Source: Sulfuricellaceae bacterium (lineage in GTDB: Bacteria > Pseudomonadota > Gammaproteobacteria > Burkholderiales > UBA9220). From it: 5,841 bases of DNA. Each line of letters opens with the position of its first letter. Positions within the stretch are counted from its first letter, which is position 1. Positions 1 through 5,637 of the stretch are shown here, piece after piece. Location of the stretch: the NCBI GenBank assembly GCA_019911985.1, contig JAIOJO010000530.1:1-5841 (forward strand). Reading direction: 5' to 3'. The notes under the pieces were generated by a model. It was not told where the DNA came from, made no database searches, and worked only from the letters and a program-made list of their open reading frames with translations. Position numbers and translations under genes: made by a program.

Positions 1-96
1 GGATTGCAGTTCGTCGGCGCGGGCGGAAAAAACGGGGATTAGGCTCAATCCGGCCAGCAGGGCGGCGAGGAGGGCGGTACGGCGGATCGGCATCAT
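1..96 (-). CDS. Exported protein, 5' end only (signal peptide)
   Basis: Only the first 32 codons lie in the window; the gene continues past the left edge. The translation starts MMPIRR, runs through a hydrophobic core (TALLAALLAGLSLIPVF) and reaches SARA before DELQS. This is a classical Sec signal peptide: a positive n-region, a Leu/Ala-rich h-region and an AXA-type cleavage site, probably ARA|DE at residues 27/28. The mature protein should therefore be periplasmic or outer-membrane associated. Two adjacent ATG codons (96 and 93) could each be the start, and no clear Shine-Dalgarno sequence precedes either. A promoter candidate lies just upstream at 135-163. The mature part is too short to assign a family, so no function is given. 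Confidence 0.75.
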   Translation of the reverse strand, partial: MMPIRRTALLAALLAGLSLIPVFSARADELQS

Positions 97-134
97 GGGC
101 GGTTGCGGGCGAGGGGAATCGAAAAATAGGCCGC

Positions 135-163
135 ATTCTACCAAGAAGCCACTCCCGCGCCAA
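135..163 (-). promoter_or_regulatory. Sigma-70-type promoter for the exported-protein gene
   Basis: Read on the minus strand, TTGGCG (163-158) and TAGAAT (140-135) are separated by exactly 17 bases. They match 4/6 and 5/6 of the sigma-70 consensus. The start of transcription would fall near 128, giving a leader of about 32 bases before the ATG at 96. The promoter is back to back with the glnS promoter. Confidence 0.5.
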
Positions 164-202
164 ACTTTAGCGTCCCCGGCGCGGCGCGTAGCGGCGCCGA
201 TT

Positions 203-211
203 TGATATAAT
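203..211 (+). promoter_or_regulatory. Extended -10 promoter of the glnS operon
   Basis: TGATATAAT is a perfect extended -10 element (TGN followed by TATAAT at 206-211). No good -35 hexamer is visible 17 bases upstream, which is usual for extended -10 promoters. Transcription would start near 218, leaving a leader of about 24 bases before the glnS ATG at 242. A GC-rich 8-base palindrome (192-199) lies just upstream. It is the only promoter-like site seen ahead of the three-gene operon. Confidence 0.6.
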
Positions 212-241
212 CCCGCCATTCTCGTTCACCGACGGCCCACC

Positions 242-1915
242 ATGAGCAGCGAACACGCGCCCGTTTCCCATTTTATCCGCAACATCGTCGAGGCCGACCT
301 GGCCTCGGGCAAGCACAAATCCATCGTCACCCGCTTCCCGCCGGAGCCCAACGGCTACCTGCACGTCGGCCACGCCAAGTCGATCTGCCTGAACTTCGGC
401 CTGGCCCAGGATTACGCGGGCCGCTGCAACCTGCGCTTCGACGACACCAACCCGGAGAAGGAAAGTGAGGAGTATGCCAATTCCATCCAGGAGGACGTGC
501 GCTGGCTGGGTTTCCAGTGGGCCGGCGAGGTGCGCTGGGCGTCGGACTATTTCGAGGCGCTCTACGGCTATGCGGTGGAGCTGATCGAAAAAGGCCTGGC
601 CTACGTCTGCGAACTGACGCCGGAGGAAACGCGCGAATACCGCGGCTCCCTCAACGCGCCGGGCCGCAACAGCCCCTACCGTGAGCGCGGCGTGGCAGAG
701 AACCGCGACCTCTTCGCCCGGATGCGCGCCGGCGAGTTTCCCGACGGCTCCCGCGTGCTGCGCGCCAAGATCGACATGGCTTCGCCCAACATCAATCTGC
801 GCGATCCGGTGATCTACCGCATCCGCCGCGCCCACCACATCCGCACCGGGGATGCCTGGTGCATCTACCCGATGTACGACTACACCCATTGCATTTCCGA
901 CGCGCTGGAAGGCATCACCCATTCCCTCTGTACCCTGGAGTTCGAAGACCACCGCCCGCTCTACGACTGGGTGCTGGACAACATTAGCATCGGCTGCCAC
1001 CCCCAGCAGATCGAGTTCTCGCGCCTGGAGTTGCAATACGCCGTCACCAGCAAGCGCAAGCTGCTGCAACTGGTCAACGAAAAGCGCGTCTCCGGCTGGG
1101 ACGACCCGCGCATGCCCACCATCCAGGGGATGCGCCGCCGCGGCTACACCCCCGAGGGCATCCGCGAATTCGCCCGGCGCATCGGCATTTCCAAGTCCGA
1201 CAACGTGGTGGACATGAGCGTGCTCGAAGGCTGCATCCGCGAAGACCTGGAGACCCGCGCCCCGCGCGTGATGGCGGTGATCCAGCCGGTGAAGGTGGTG
1301 CTGAGCAATTTCGAGCCGGGCGTGACTTCTTCCCGCGAGGCCGGATTTCACCCCAACCATCCCGAGTTCGGCAGCCGCGAAGTGCCGATCAGCCGCGAAA
1401 TCTGGATCGAGGCCGACGACTTCGCGGAAAACCCGCCGCCCGGCTGGCAGCGCCTGGTACCCGGCGGCGAGGTGCGGCTGCGCTACAGCTACGTGATCCG
1501 CTGCGACGAGGTAGTGAAGGACGGGGACGGAAACATCGTCGAACTGCGCTGCTCGCTCGACCCCAACACCCTGGGCAAGAACCCCGAGGGGCGCAAGGTG
1601 AAGGGCGTGATCCACTGGCTCTCCGCCGAGCACGCGCTGCCCGCCGAAATCCGCCTCTACGACCGCCTCTTCACCGTGCCCGAGCCGGACGCCGACAAGG
1701 ACGTGGATTTCCACCAATACCTCAATCCCGCATCGCTGACCGTGGTGAACGGCTGGGTCGAGGCGGCGGTGCGCGACGCCGCGCCGGAAACCCGCTACCA
1801 GTTCGAGCGCCTGGGCTATTTCTGCGCCGACCGCCGCGAGCACCAGCCGGGGGAAAAGCTGGTGTTCAACCGCGCCGTGACGCTGAAGGATTCCTGGGCC
1901 AAGGAGCAAGGCTGA
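242..1915 (+). CDS. glnS: Glutaminyl-tRNA synthetase (GlnRS)
   Basis: This class I aminoacyl-tRNA synthetase charges tRNA-Gln with glutamine using ATP in the cytoplasm. The 557 residues match the E. coli enzyme's length (about 554), and the similarity is close from end to end. The Rossmann core carries the HIGH signature as HVGH (41-44) after FPPEPNGYL, and FDDTNP (66-71). The KMSKS loop is VTSKRKL (268-274). By alignment from memory, D67 and Y212 correspond to E. coli D66 and Y211, which help recognise the glutamine. WDDPRMPTI (286-294) and the C-terminal beta-barrel region (from about 340) with KVKGVIHW, RLYDRLF and VFNRAV complete the anticodon-binding part. The start gives MSSEHAPVSHFIRNI, which matches the usual GlnRS N-terminus, although no clear Shine-Dalgarno sequence precedes it. 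It is the first gene of an operon with the DUF486 gene and cysS. Nothing looks broken. Confidence 0.98.
   Translation: MSSEHAPVSHFIRNIVEADLASGKHKSIVTRFPPEPNGYLHVGHAKSICLNFGLAQDYAGRCNLRFDDTNPEKESEEYANSIQEDVRWLGFQWAGEVRWASDYFEALYGYAVELIEKGLAYVCELTPEETREYRGSLNAPGRNSPYRERGVAENRDLFARMRAGEFPDGSRVLRAKIDMASPNINLRDPVIYRIRRAHHIRTGDAWCIYPMYDYTHCISDALEGITHSLCTLEFEDHRPLYDWVLDNISIGCHPQQIEFSRLELQYAVTSKRKLLQLVNEKRVSGWDDPRMPTIQGMRRRGYTPEGIREFARRIGISKSDNVVDMSVLEGCIREDLETRAPRVMAVIQPVKVVLSNFEPGVTSSREAGFHPNHPEFGSREVPISREIWIEADDFAENPPPGWQRLVPGGEVRLRYSYVIRCDEVVKDGDGNIVELRCSLDPNTLGKNPEGRKVKGVIHWLSAEHALPAEIRLYDRLFTVPEPDADKDVDFHQYLNPASLTVVNGWVEAAVRDAAPETRYQFERLGYFCADRREHQPGEKLVFNRAVTLKDSWAKEQG
1901..1906 (+). promoter_or_regulatory. 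Shine-Dalgarno sequence of the DUF486 gene, inside glnS
   Basis: AAGGAG lies within the last codons of glnS, 10 bases before the ATG at 1917. It supports that start and ties translation of the small membrane protein to the end of glnS, whose stop codon is only one base upstream of the ATG. Confidence 0.7.
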
Positions 1916-1916
1916 G

Positions 1917-2261
1917 ATGCCTGTCTTCTTGCAAAGCGCCTTGCTGCTGACGGCCTCGAATGTCTTCATGACTTTCGCCTGGTACGGGCATCTGAAGAAA
2001 CTCAACCACAGCGCCTGGTATGTCGCCGCCCTCATCAGTTGGGGCATCGCGCTGTTCGAGTATATGTTGCAGGTGCCCGCCAACCGCATCGGCTACCAGA
2101 CGATGAGCCTGGCGCAGTTGAAGATTATGCAGGAAGTCATCACCTTGTCGGTTTTCGTTCCCTTCGCCGTGTTCTTCATGCGCCAGCCGCTCAAGCTCGA
2201 TTACCTGTGGGCGGCGCTGTGCATGATGGGCGCGGTCTACTTCATTTTCCGCTCGAACTGA
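1917..2261 (+). CDS. DUF486 family (DMT-like) small integral membrane protein
   Basis: This is a 114-residue, very hydrophobic protein with four predicted membrane helices at about 2-22, 33-51, 72-88 and 94-112. Two family signatures are clear: NVFMTFAWYGHLK (15-27) at the end of helix 1, and FEYMLQVPANRIGY (47-60) after helix 2. Both are typical of DUF486, which is placed near the drug/metabolite transporter superfamily. The length is normal for the family. Its substrate and role are not known. It starts one base after the glnS stop codon, with a Shine-Dalgarno sequence inside glnS, and ends five bases before cysS, so it is co-transcribed with both synthetases. Nothing in the sequence suggests a link to tRNA charging beyond position. 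The family call is firm; function is open. Confidence 0.92.
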   Translation: MPVFLQSALLLTASNVFMTFAWYGHLKKLNHSAWYVAALISWGIALFEYMLQVPANRIGYQTMSLAQLKIMQEVITLSVFVPFAVFFMRQPLKLDYLWAALCMMGAVYFIFRSN

Positions 2262-2266
2262 ATCTC

Positions 2267-3685
2267 ATGCTGAAACTCCACAATACCCTCACCCGCTCCA
2301 AGCAGGACTTCGTTCCCCTCTTTCCCGGCAAGGCGTTGATGTACGTCTGCGGCATGACCGTCTACGATTACTGCCATCTCGGCCACGCACGGGTGCTGGT
2401 GGTGTTCGACATGATCCGCCGCTGGCTGCGCGCCGCGGGCTACGACGTGGTCTATGTGCGCAACATCACCGACATCGACGACAAGATCATCAAGCGCGCG
2501 GCGGAAAACGGCGAAACCATGGACGTCCTCACCGGCCGTTTCATCGCCGCGATGGACGAGGATGCCGCCAAGCTGGGCGTGGAGCAGCCCGACTTCGAGC
2601 CGCGTGCCACCCAGTACGTGCCGAAGATGGTCACGATGATCGAAATCCTGATAGCCAAGGGCCTGGCCTACGTCGCCCAAAGCGGCGACGTGTGCTACTC
2701 GGTGCACAAATTCCCCGGCTACGGCAAGCTCTCGGGCAAATCGCTGGACGACTTGCGCGCCGGCGAGCGGGTGGAAGTGGCCCAGGGCAAGGACGACCCG
2801 CTCGACTTCGTGCTGTGGAAATCCGCCAAGCCCGGCGAGCCGGCCTGGGATTCGCCCTGGGGCAAGGGCCGTCCCGGCTGGCACATCGAGTGCTCGGCGA
2901 TGAGCGACGACCTGCTCGGCACGCATTTCGACATCCACGGCGGCGGGGCGGATTTGCAGTTTCCCCACCACGAGAACGAAATCGCCCAGAGCGAGGGCGT
3001 GCACGATCACCCCCACGTCAACTACTGGCTGCATAACGGCTTCGTGCGGGTGGACAACGAAAAGATGTCGAAATCCCTGGGCAATTTCTTCACCATCCGC
3101 GAGGTGCTGGGGAAATACGACCCGGAAGTGGTGCGCTTCTTCATCCTGCGCGCCCACTACCGCAGCCCGCTGAACTACTCCGACCAGCACCTGGACGACG
3201 CCAAAGCCGCGCTGACGCGCCTGTATACCGCGCTGAAGAGCGTCCCCGCCACCCCTTCGGCTATGCTCCCTTCCCCCGCTCGCGGGGGAAGGGTTGGGGA
3301 TGGGGGCGTCGACTGGAACAACCCCTTTGCCGCCGCGTTCAAGGCCGCGATGGACGACGACTTCAATACTCCCGAAGCCGTCGCCGCTTTGTTCGATCTC
3401 GCCTCCGAGGTGAACAAAACCCATACGCCCGAGCAATCGGCCTTGCTCAAGGCTTTGGGCGGCATTCTCGGCCTGCTGCAACGCGAGCCCAGCGAATTCC
3501 TGCAAGGCGGGGTGGAAGCCGATTCCGGCTACGCCCCGGAGCGCATCGAACAGCTCATCGCGGAGCGGGTGGCGGCCAAGCAAGGCAAGAACTACGCCGA
3601 GGCTGACCGCATCCGCCAGGAATTGGCCGCTGCGGGCATCGTGCTGGAGGATTCCGCGCAAGGAACGGTTTGGCGGCGGGCTTAG
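2267..3685 (+). CDS. cysS: Cysteinyl-tRNA synthetase (CysRS) with an inserted loop
   Basis: This class I synthetase charges tRNA-Cys with cysteine using ATP. The product has 472 residues against 461 in E. coli. The zinc site that selects cysteine is complete: C28, C209, H234 and E238, at the same numbers as in E. coli. The HIGH motif is HLGH (37-40) and KMSKS is exact at 266-270. NITDIDDKIIKRA (66-78), GRPGWHIECSAM (201-212), FDIHGGG (221-227) and the DALR/anticodon-side segment MDDDFNTPEA (362-371) are all present, as is the usual end, EDSAQGTVWRR. The frame is open upstream to 2039, but the conserved N-terminus MLKLHNTLTR fixes the start at 2267. No Shine-Dalgarno sequence is visible; the ATG lies five bases after the DUF486 stop codon, so coupled translation is likely. 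Residues 334-347 are encoded by a palindromic repeat and are extra relative to E. coli CysRS. Confidence 0.98.
   Translation: MLKLHNTLTRSKQDFVPLFPGKALMYVCGMTVYDYCHLGHARVLVVFDMIRRWLRAAGYDVVYVRNITDIDDKIIKRAAENGETMDVLTGRFIAAMDEDAAKLGVEQPDFEPRATQYVPKMVTMIEILIAKGLAYVAQSGDVCYSVHKFPGYGKLSGKSLDDLRAGERVEVAQGKDDPLDFVLWKSAKPGEPAWDSPWGKGRPGWHIECSAMSDDLLGTHFDIHGGGADLQFPHHENEIAQSEGVHDHPHVNYWLHNGFVRVDNEKMSKSLGNFFTIREVLGKYDPEVVRFFILRAHYRSPLNYSDQHLDDAKAALTRLYTALKSVPATPSAMLPSPARGGRVGDGGVDWNNPFAAAFKAAMDDDFNTPEAVAALFDLASEVNKTHTPEQSALLKALGGILGLLQREPSEFLQGGVEADSGYAPERIEQLIAERVAAKQGKNYAEADRIRQELAAAGIVLEDSAQGTVWRRA
3268..3307. repeat. Palindromic dispersed-repeat element inserted in frame in cysS
   Basis: CCCTTCCCCCGC (3268-3279) and GCGGGGGAAGGG (3282-3293) are perfect 12-base inverted repeats separated by TC. 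They are followed by the G-rich tail TTGGGGATGGGGGC (3294-3307). The element is translated as LPSPARGGRVGDGG (residues 334-347 of CysRS). On the other strand it gives a peptide of the PNPSPASGGRE kind, which recurs in proteobacterial genomes wherever such palindromic repeats are read through. It lies where E. coli CysRS has only a short linker. No second copy is seen in this window. That it is a genome-wide repeat is recalled from general knowledge, not shown here. Confidence 0.75.
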
Positions 3686-3700
3686 CGGCGGATGGGGCTA

Positions 3701-3723
3701 GGCCGCCCGGCCGCGCATTTTTT
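3701..3723 (+). terminator. Weak intrinsic terminator after cysS
   Basis: A short GC hairpin, GGCCG-CC-CGGCC (3701-3712), is followed five bases later by six T residues (3718-3723). An alternative longer stem pairs 3673-3681 with 3705-3714 (nine pairs, one bulged G, 23-base loop) and ends closer to the T-run. Either would end the glnS operon before the convergent HD-GYP gene. The short stem and the gap before the T-run keep confidence moderate. No clear terminator for the opposite strand is seen in the 84-base gap between the two genes. Confidence 0.4.
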
Positions 3724-3769
3724 GTCTGTCCCGTATCGATATTTCGACCGGAAAACAGTTTCTTAGGCT

Positions 3770-5239
3770 TCAATGCAGGCGCGCGTTTTCATGGGGAACT
3801 TTTTGCGCGGGCAGCGAGAAGGCCCCGACTTCCAGCGTATCGTCGGAATTCAAGGGCCGCAGCGGCGCGCTAGCCTCGGCGTTGGCTTGCTCTTGCTTGG
3901 GCCGGCAAGGTTCGGCTTGATCCTGGTTCACCAGCAGGCTCGTTGCCAAGGGCAAAAAGACCGACTTGGCTTGTTCGTCGAAATCTTCCAGCTTCAGCGC
4001 TAAATCTCTGGCTATATCGCGCAGGCGCCAGCTTATTTCGCAGACCACCACGTCGAGTTCCAAGTAGGTTTCTTCATAGTTGTCCGACGATTGCGCATCC
4101 AGGTAGTCGCTGGTAAAGCAATCGCCCAAGCCTATCGCGCTAAGCGCTTTTTGCAACTGAAGCAAGCGGTTCTCGATCTGGGCCAGGAGGTCTTTGGCCG
4201 GCTGCGGCGTTTTGTTTGCTTGCAATTGAATGAGCCGGCATTCGTTGATCGATCCCGAAAGCGCCATGCCAACGACCCTGGTTTTTTGAATTAATTCCGG
4301 GACGGCCGCCGCCGCGAATCCAGCCGCCTCTTGCGGAGGGGCGCTGGAAGCGCGGCGCATCTCGCCGATGGCGTTGATGAGTTCGGCGGGGAATTCGCCG
4401 GGAATCAGCTTGACGGCCAGCGTGGCGCGCACAATCGGATACGAGCGGTTGTGCAGAATGCCGCTGAGCATCTCCGCCATGGACAGAATTTGCCCGCAAC
4501 GGGACATGTTGTTACCGGCGATTCCCCGCGGGTAGCCGCTGCCGTCAAAGCGCTCGTGATGCTCGGCAATCGCGCGCGCGATGGGTTTCGGGTAATCGGT
4601 AAGCGATTCGAGGATGAGCTGAGAGATGCGCGGGTGCGCTGCTATGTGCTTCCATTCCGAAGGCGTCAACGAACGCTTCTGATCCAGGTAATCGGGATTG
4701 ATGTAGAGTTCGCCGACATCGTGCAACAGCCCGCCGATAATGAGGTGCTCGACGGATTCGGGCGGCAAGCCGATCTGGATAGCCAGCGAGGCGGACAGCA
4801 AGGCGACCTCTACCGAGTGCGCGAAAACGTGCGGCCGCGAATTCTGTAAAGTGGTCAGCAGCAGGCAGGCGGGTTGGCACAGCGAGGCGGCGGCAAAGCT
4901 GTTGATCGCCGCGCTCAGGTGTTTCCGGGCAATCGCGAAAATAGTCGGGTTGCTCGTGCCTATGCCCTGCACTAAGGCAAGGATAGACTCCATCGTAACG
5001 CCGCTCTCGACGACGAGAGACACCTCCAGCGGGCGTTGCAGCTTGCGGACGATGAGTTTTTCCTGCAGGCGGGAGTCGATCCGCTTGCCCTTAGCCCACA
5101 GCAGCGTGCCGGCATCGTCAAAAATATCTTCCGACGCGGAAACAACGTGCGTCTTCGACATTTCCATGACGTGTTCGAGATAGTTCAGGTTGATCGCGTT
5201 AACGCCACTAGGTGCTGCCGAGTTTGCCGCCGTTGTCAT
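3770..5239 (-). CDS. HD-GYP domain protein (cyclic di-GMP phosphodiesterase family), with altered active-site positions
   Basis: HD-GYP proteins hydrolyse the bacterial second messenger cyclic di-GMP. This 489-residue protein has no membrane segment or signal peptide, so it should be cytosolic. The N-terminal part (about 18-85; LNYLEHVMEMS, SEDIFDDAGTLLWAKG) resembles the small domain that often precedes HD-GYP in betaproteobacteria. The HD-GYP core (about 137-270) shows H141, HD at 173-174, H202, HH at 227-228 and DGSGYPRG (232-239). Three positions differ from the usual pattern: HDxGK is HDVGE (E177 for K), the late metal-binding Asp is probably E256 (SMAEMLSGI), and the residue four before H141 is H137 where PmGH, the structurally known enzyme from Persephonella marina, has Glu. 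A helical region (315-440) and a polar, probably disordered tail (440-489) follow; I recognise neither. The start at 5239 is set by a strong Shine-Dalgarno sequence. The long leader carries a GEMM-I riboswitch. It may be an active enzyme, a slow one or a ligand-binding effector. Confidence 0.9.
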   Translation of the reverse strand: MTTAANSAAPSGVNAINLNYLEHVMEMSKTHVVSASEDIFDDAGTLLWAKGKRIDSRLQEKLIVRKLQRPLEVSLVVESGVTMESILALVQGIGTSNPTIFAIARKHLSAAINSFAAASLCQPACLLLTTLQNSRPHVFAHSVEVALLSASLAIQIGLPPESVEHLIIGGLLHDVGELYINPDYLDQKRSLTPSEWKHIAAHPRISQLILESLTDYPKPIARAIAEHHERFDGSGYPRGIAGNNMSRCGQILSMAEMLSGILHNRSYPIVRATLAVKLIPGEFPAELINAIGEMRRASSAPPQEAAGFAAAAVPELIQKTRVVGMALSGSINECRLIQLQANKTPQPAKDLLAQIENRLLQLQKALSAIGLGDCFTSDYLDAQSSDNYEETYLELDVVVCEISWRLRDIARDLALKLEDFDEQAKSVFLPLATSLLVNQDQAEPCRPKQEQANAEASAPLRPLNSDDTLEVGAFSLPAQKVPHENARLH

Positions 5240-5244
5240 CGTTA

Positions 5245-5253
5245 CCCCCTTTT
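5245..5253 (-). promoter_or_regulatory. Shine-Dalgarno sequence of the HD-GYP gene
   Basis: On the minus strand AAAAGGGGG (5253-5245) stands five bases before the ATG at 5239, which decides the start codon. A small hairpin, GCATC-TTC-GATGC (5268-5256), sits directly upstream. The site is complementary to the C-rich stretch at 5330-5323, so it could be hidden by pairing. Confidence 0.75.
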
Positions 5254-5322
5254 ACGCATCGAAGATGCTTAATGCCCCGGCAACATTCTGCGGAGGCGCA
5301 AGTCATGGGGAGCAAGCTGTGC

Positions 5323-5330
5323 AAAGGGGA
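5323..5330 (-). promoter_or_regulatory. Possible anti-Shine-Dalgarno strand of the riboswitch expression platform
   Basis: Minus-strand CCCCUUU (5329-5323) is perfectly complementary to AAAGGGG (5252-5246) of the HD-GYP ribosome-binding site, and U5330 adds a G-U pair with G5245. Pairing would hide the ribosome-binding site and enclose about 70 bases. No poly-U terminator lies between aptamer and start codon, so control of translation is more likely than of termination. The pairing is seen in the sequence; its use as a switch is inference. Confidence 0.4.
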
Positions 5331-5363
5331 GGAGATGCGGCGCGCATTCCAGCGCGGTGCGTA

Positions 5364-5382
5364 CACATGGCCTTGCCATGTG
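5364..5382 (-). repeat. Perfect hairpin directly after the riboswitch aptamer
   Basis: CACATGGC and GCCATGTG form perfect 8-base arms around a 3-base loop (minus strand 5382-5364). The hairpin begins at the last base of the aptamer's closing strand AUCGCC (5387-5382). It has no T-run after it and so is not an intrinsic terminator. It may stack on, or compete with, the closing helix as part of the expression platform. A protein operator is the alternative reading. Confidence 0.6.
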
Positions 5383-5473
5383 GCGATCCCGCTATCATAG
5401 GAGTGATCCCTTAGACCGGAGATTTTGCGTCCCTACCTTTGGGTAAGTTTGCCCTTGAAGAAATTAAATCACC
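5382..5473 (-). promoter_or_regulatory. GEMM-I cyclic di-GMP riboswitch aptamer upstream of the HD-GYP gene
   Basis: The conserved blocks of the GEMM-I class appear in order on the minus strand. GGGCAAAC (5454-5447) is followed by a six-pair stem, CUUACC/GGUAGG (5447-5442 with 5437-5432), capped by a CAAA loop. Next come GACGCAAA (5431-5424), CCGGUCUAAGG (5419-5409), a short stem GGGA/UCCU with loop UCAC (5410-5399), and AUGAUAGCGGG (5398-5388). CCG (5419-5417) pairs with CGG (5391-5389). AUCGCC (5387-5382) can close the aptamer with GGUGAU (5473-5468). The spacing and the ACGCAAA and UCUAA signatures match GEMM-I RNAs such as V. cholerae Vc2. The G-run where I recall the ligand-selecting G is intact, favouring cyclic di-GMP over cGAMP. 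Deviations are the CAAA loop (usually GNRA) and a 13-base stretch between GGUGAU and GGGC. The gene downstream encodes a cyclic di-GMP phosphodiesterase-type protein, the expected regulon. Together with its platform it fills most of the 398-base gap before the gene. Confidence 0.87.
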
Positions 5474-5558
5474 CGGAAGCGCTTGCCGCAAGGGGTTTTT
5501 ATCGCCGATTCCATTGTCATTTGGCCGCATTCCTTGCCTTTGCTGGTTTTCGAGCCGA

Positions 5559-5567
5559 ATTATGACA
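5559..5567 (-). promoter_or_regulatory. Possible extended -10 promoter for the riboswitch/HD-GYP transcript
   Basis: Minus-strand TGTCATAAT (5567-5559) is an extended -10 element with 5/6 match to TATAAT; no good -35 hexamer is spaced correctly. The transcript would start near 5552, about 80 bases before the aptamer, giving a leader of about 313 bases. A rival is TTGCGG (5491-5486) with TTTAAT (5468-5463) at 17-base spacing. It would start transcription near 5456, right at the aptamer core, and so lose the closing-helix strand at 5473-5468. Confidence 0.35.
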
Positions 5568-5580
5568 TAAGGGTGTTTTC

Positions 5581-5597
5581 CCGATGTTTGTCATCGG
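5581..5597. repeat. Short inverted repeat upstream of the HD-GYP promoter candidate
   Basis: CCGATG and CATCGG are perfect 6-base arms around TTTGT. The repeat covers the place where a -35 element would lie for the -10 candidate at 5559-5567, so it could be an operator; it could equally be chance. Confidence 0.3.
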
Positions 5598-5601
5598 CTT
5601 A

Positions 5602-5626
5602 CGGCGGAGGAAATTTTCCCCCGCCG
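5602..5626 (-). terminator. Strong hairpin after the glutathione S-transferase gene, terminator-like without U-tract
   Basis: On the minus strand CGGCGGGGGAA pairs with TTCCTCCGCCG (eleven pairs, one of them G-U) around a 3-base loop, 12 bases after the TAA at 5638-5640. It is well placed to end transcription of that gene or protect its 3' end, but no T-run follows, so it is not a standard intrinsic terminator. The G-U pair appears as an A-C mismatch in plus-strand RNA, which fits a minus-strand role. Confidence 0.35.
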
Positions 5627-5637
5627 CGCCGCGGTTT

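Noticed and set aside
167..2089. A 640-codon open reading frame on the minus strand across glnS
   Set aside because: It is antisense to a clear GlnRS gene, has the Ala/Val/His/Gly-rich composition of a GC-rich shadow frame, and resembles no family.
2039..2266. Longer cysS start upstream of 2267
   Set aside because: The extra 76 residues overlap the DUF486 gene in another frame and have no match in CysRS; the family N-terminus MLKLHNTL begins at 2267.
2237..3661. A 474-codon minus-strand frame across cysS
   Set aside because: It is antisense to CysRS with every catalytic motif intact; its His/Val/Gly-rich composition is that of a shadow frame.
5393..5398. TATGAT on the minus strand as a -10 box for the HD-GYP gene
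   Set aside because: No -35 match lies at a proper distance, and the hexamer is part of the conserved AUGAUAGC block of the riboswitch, which explains it better.
5501..5508. GGCGATAA on the minus strand as a flagellar sigma-28 -10 element
   Set aside because: It differs by one base from GCCGATAA, but no TAAA-type -35 stands at the right spacing, and the bases are also candidates for the aptamer's closing helix.
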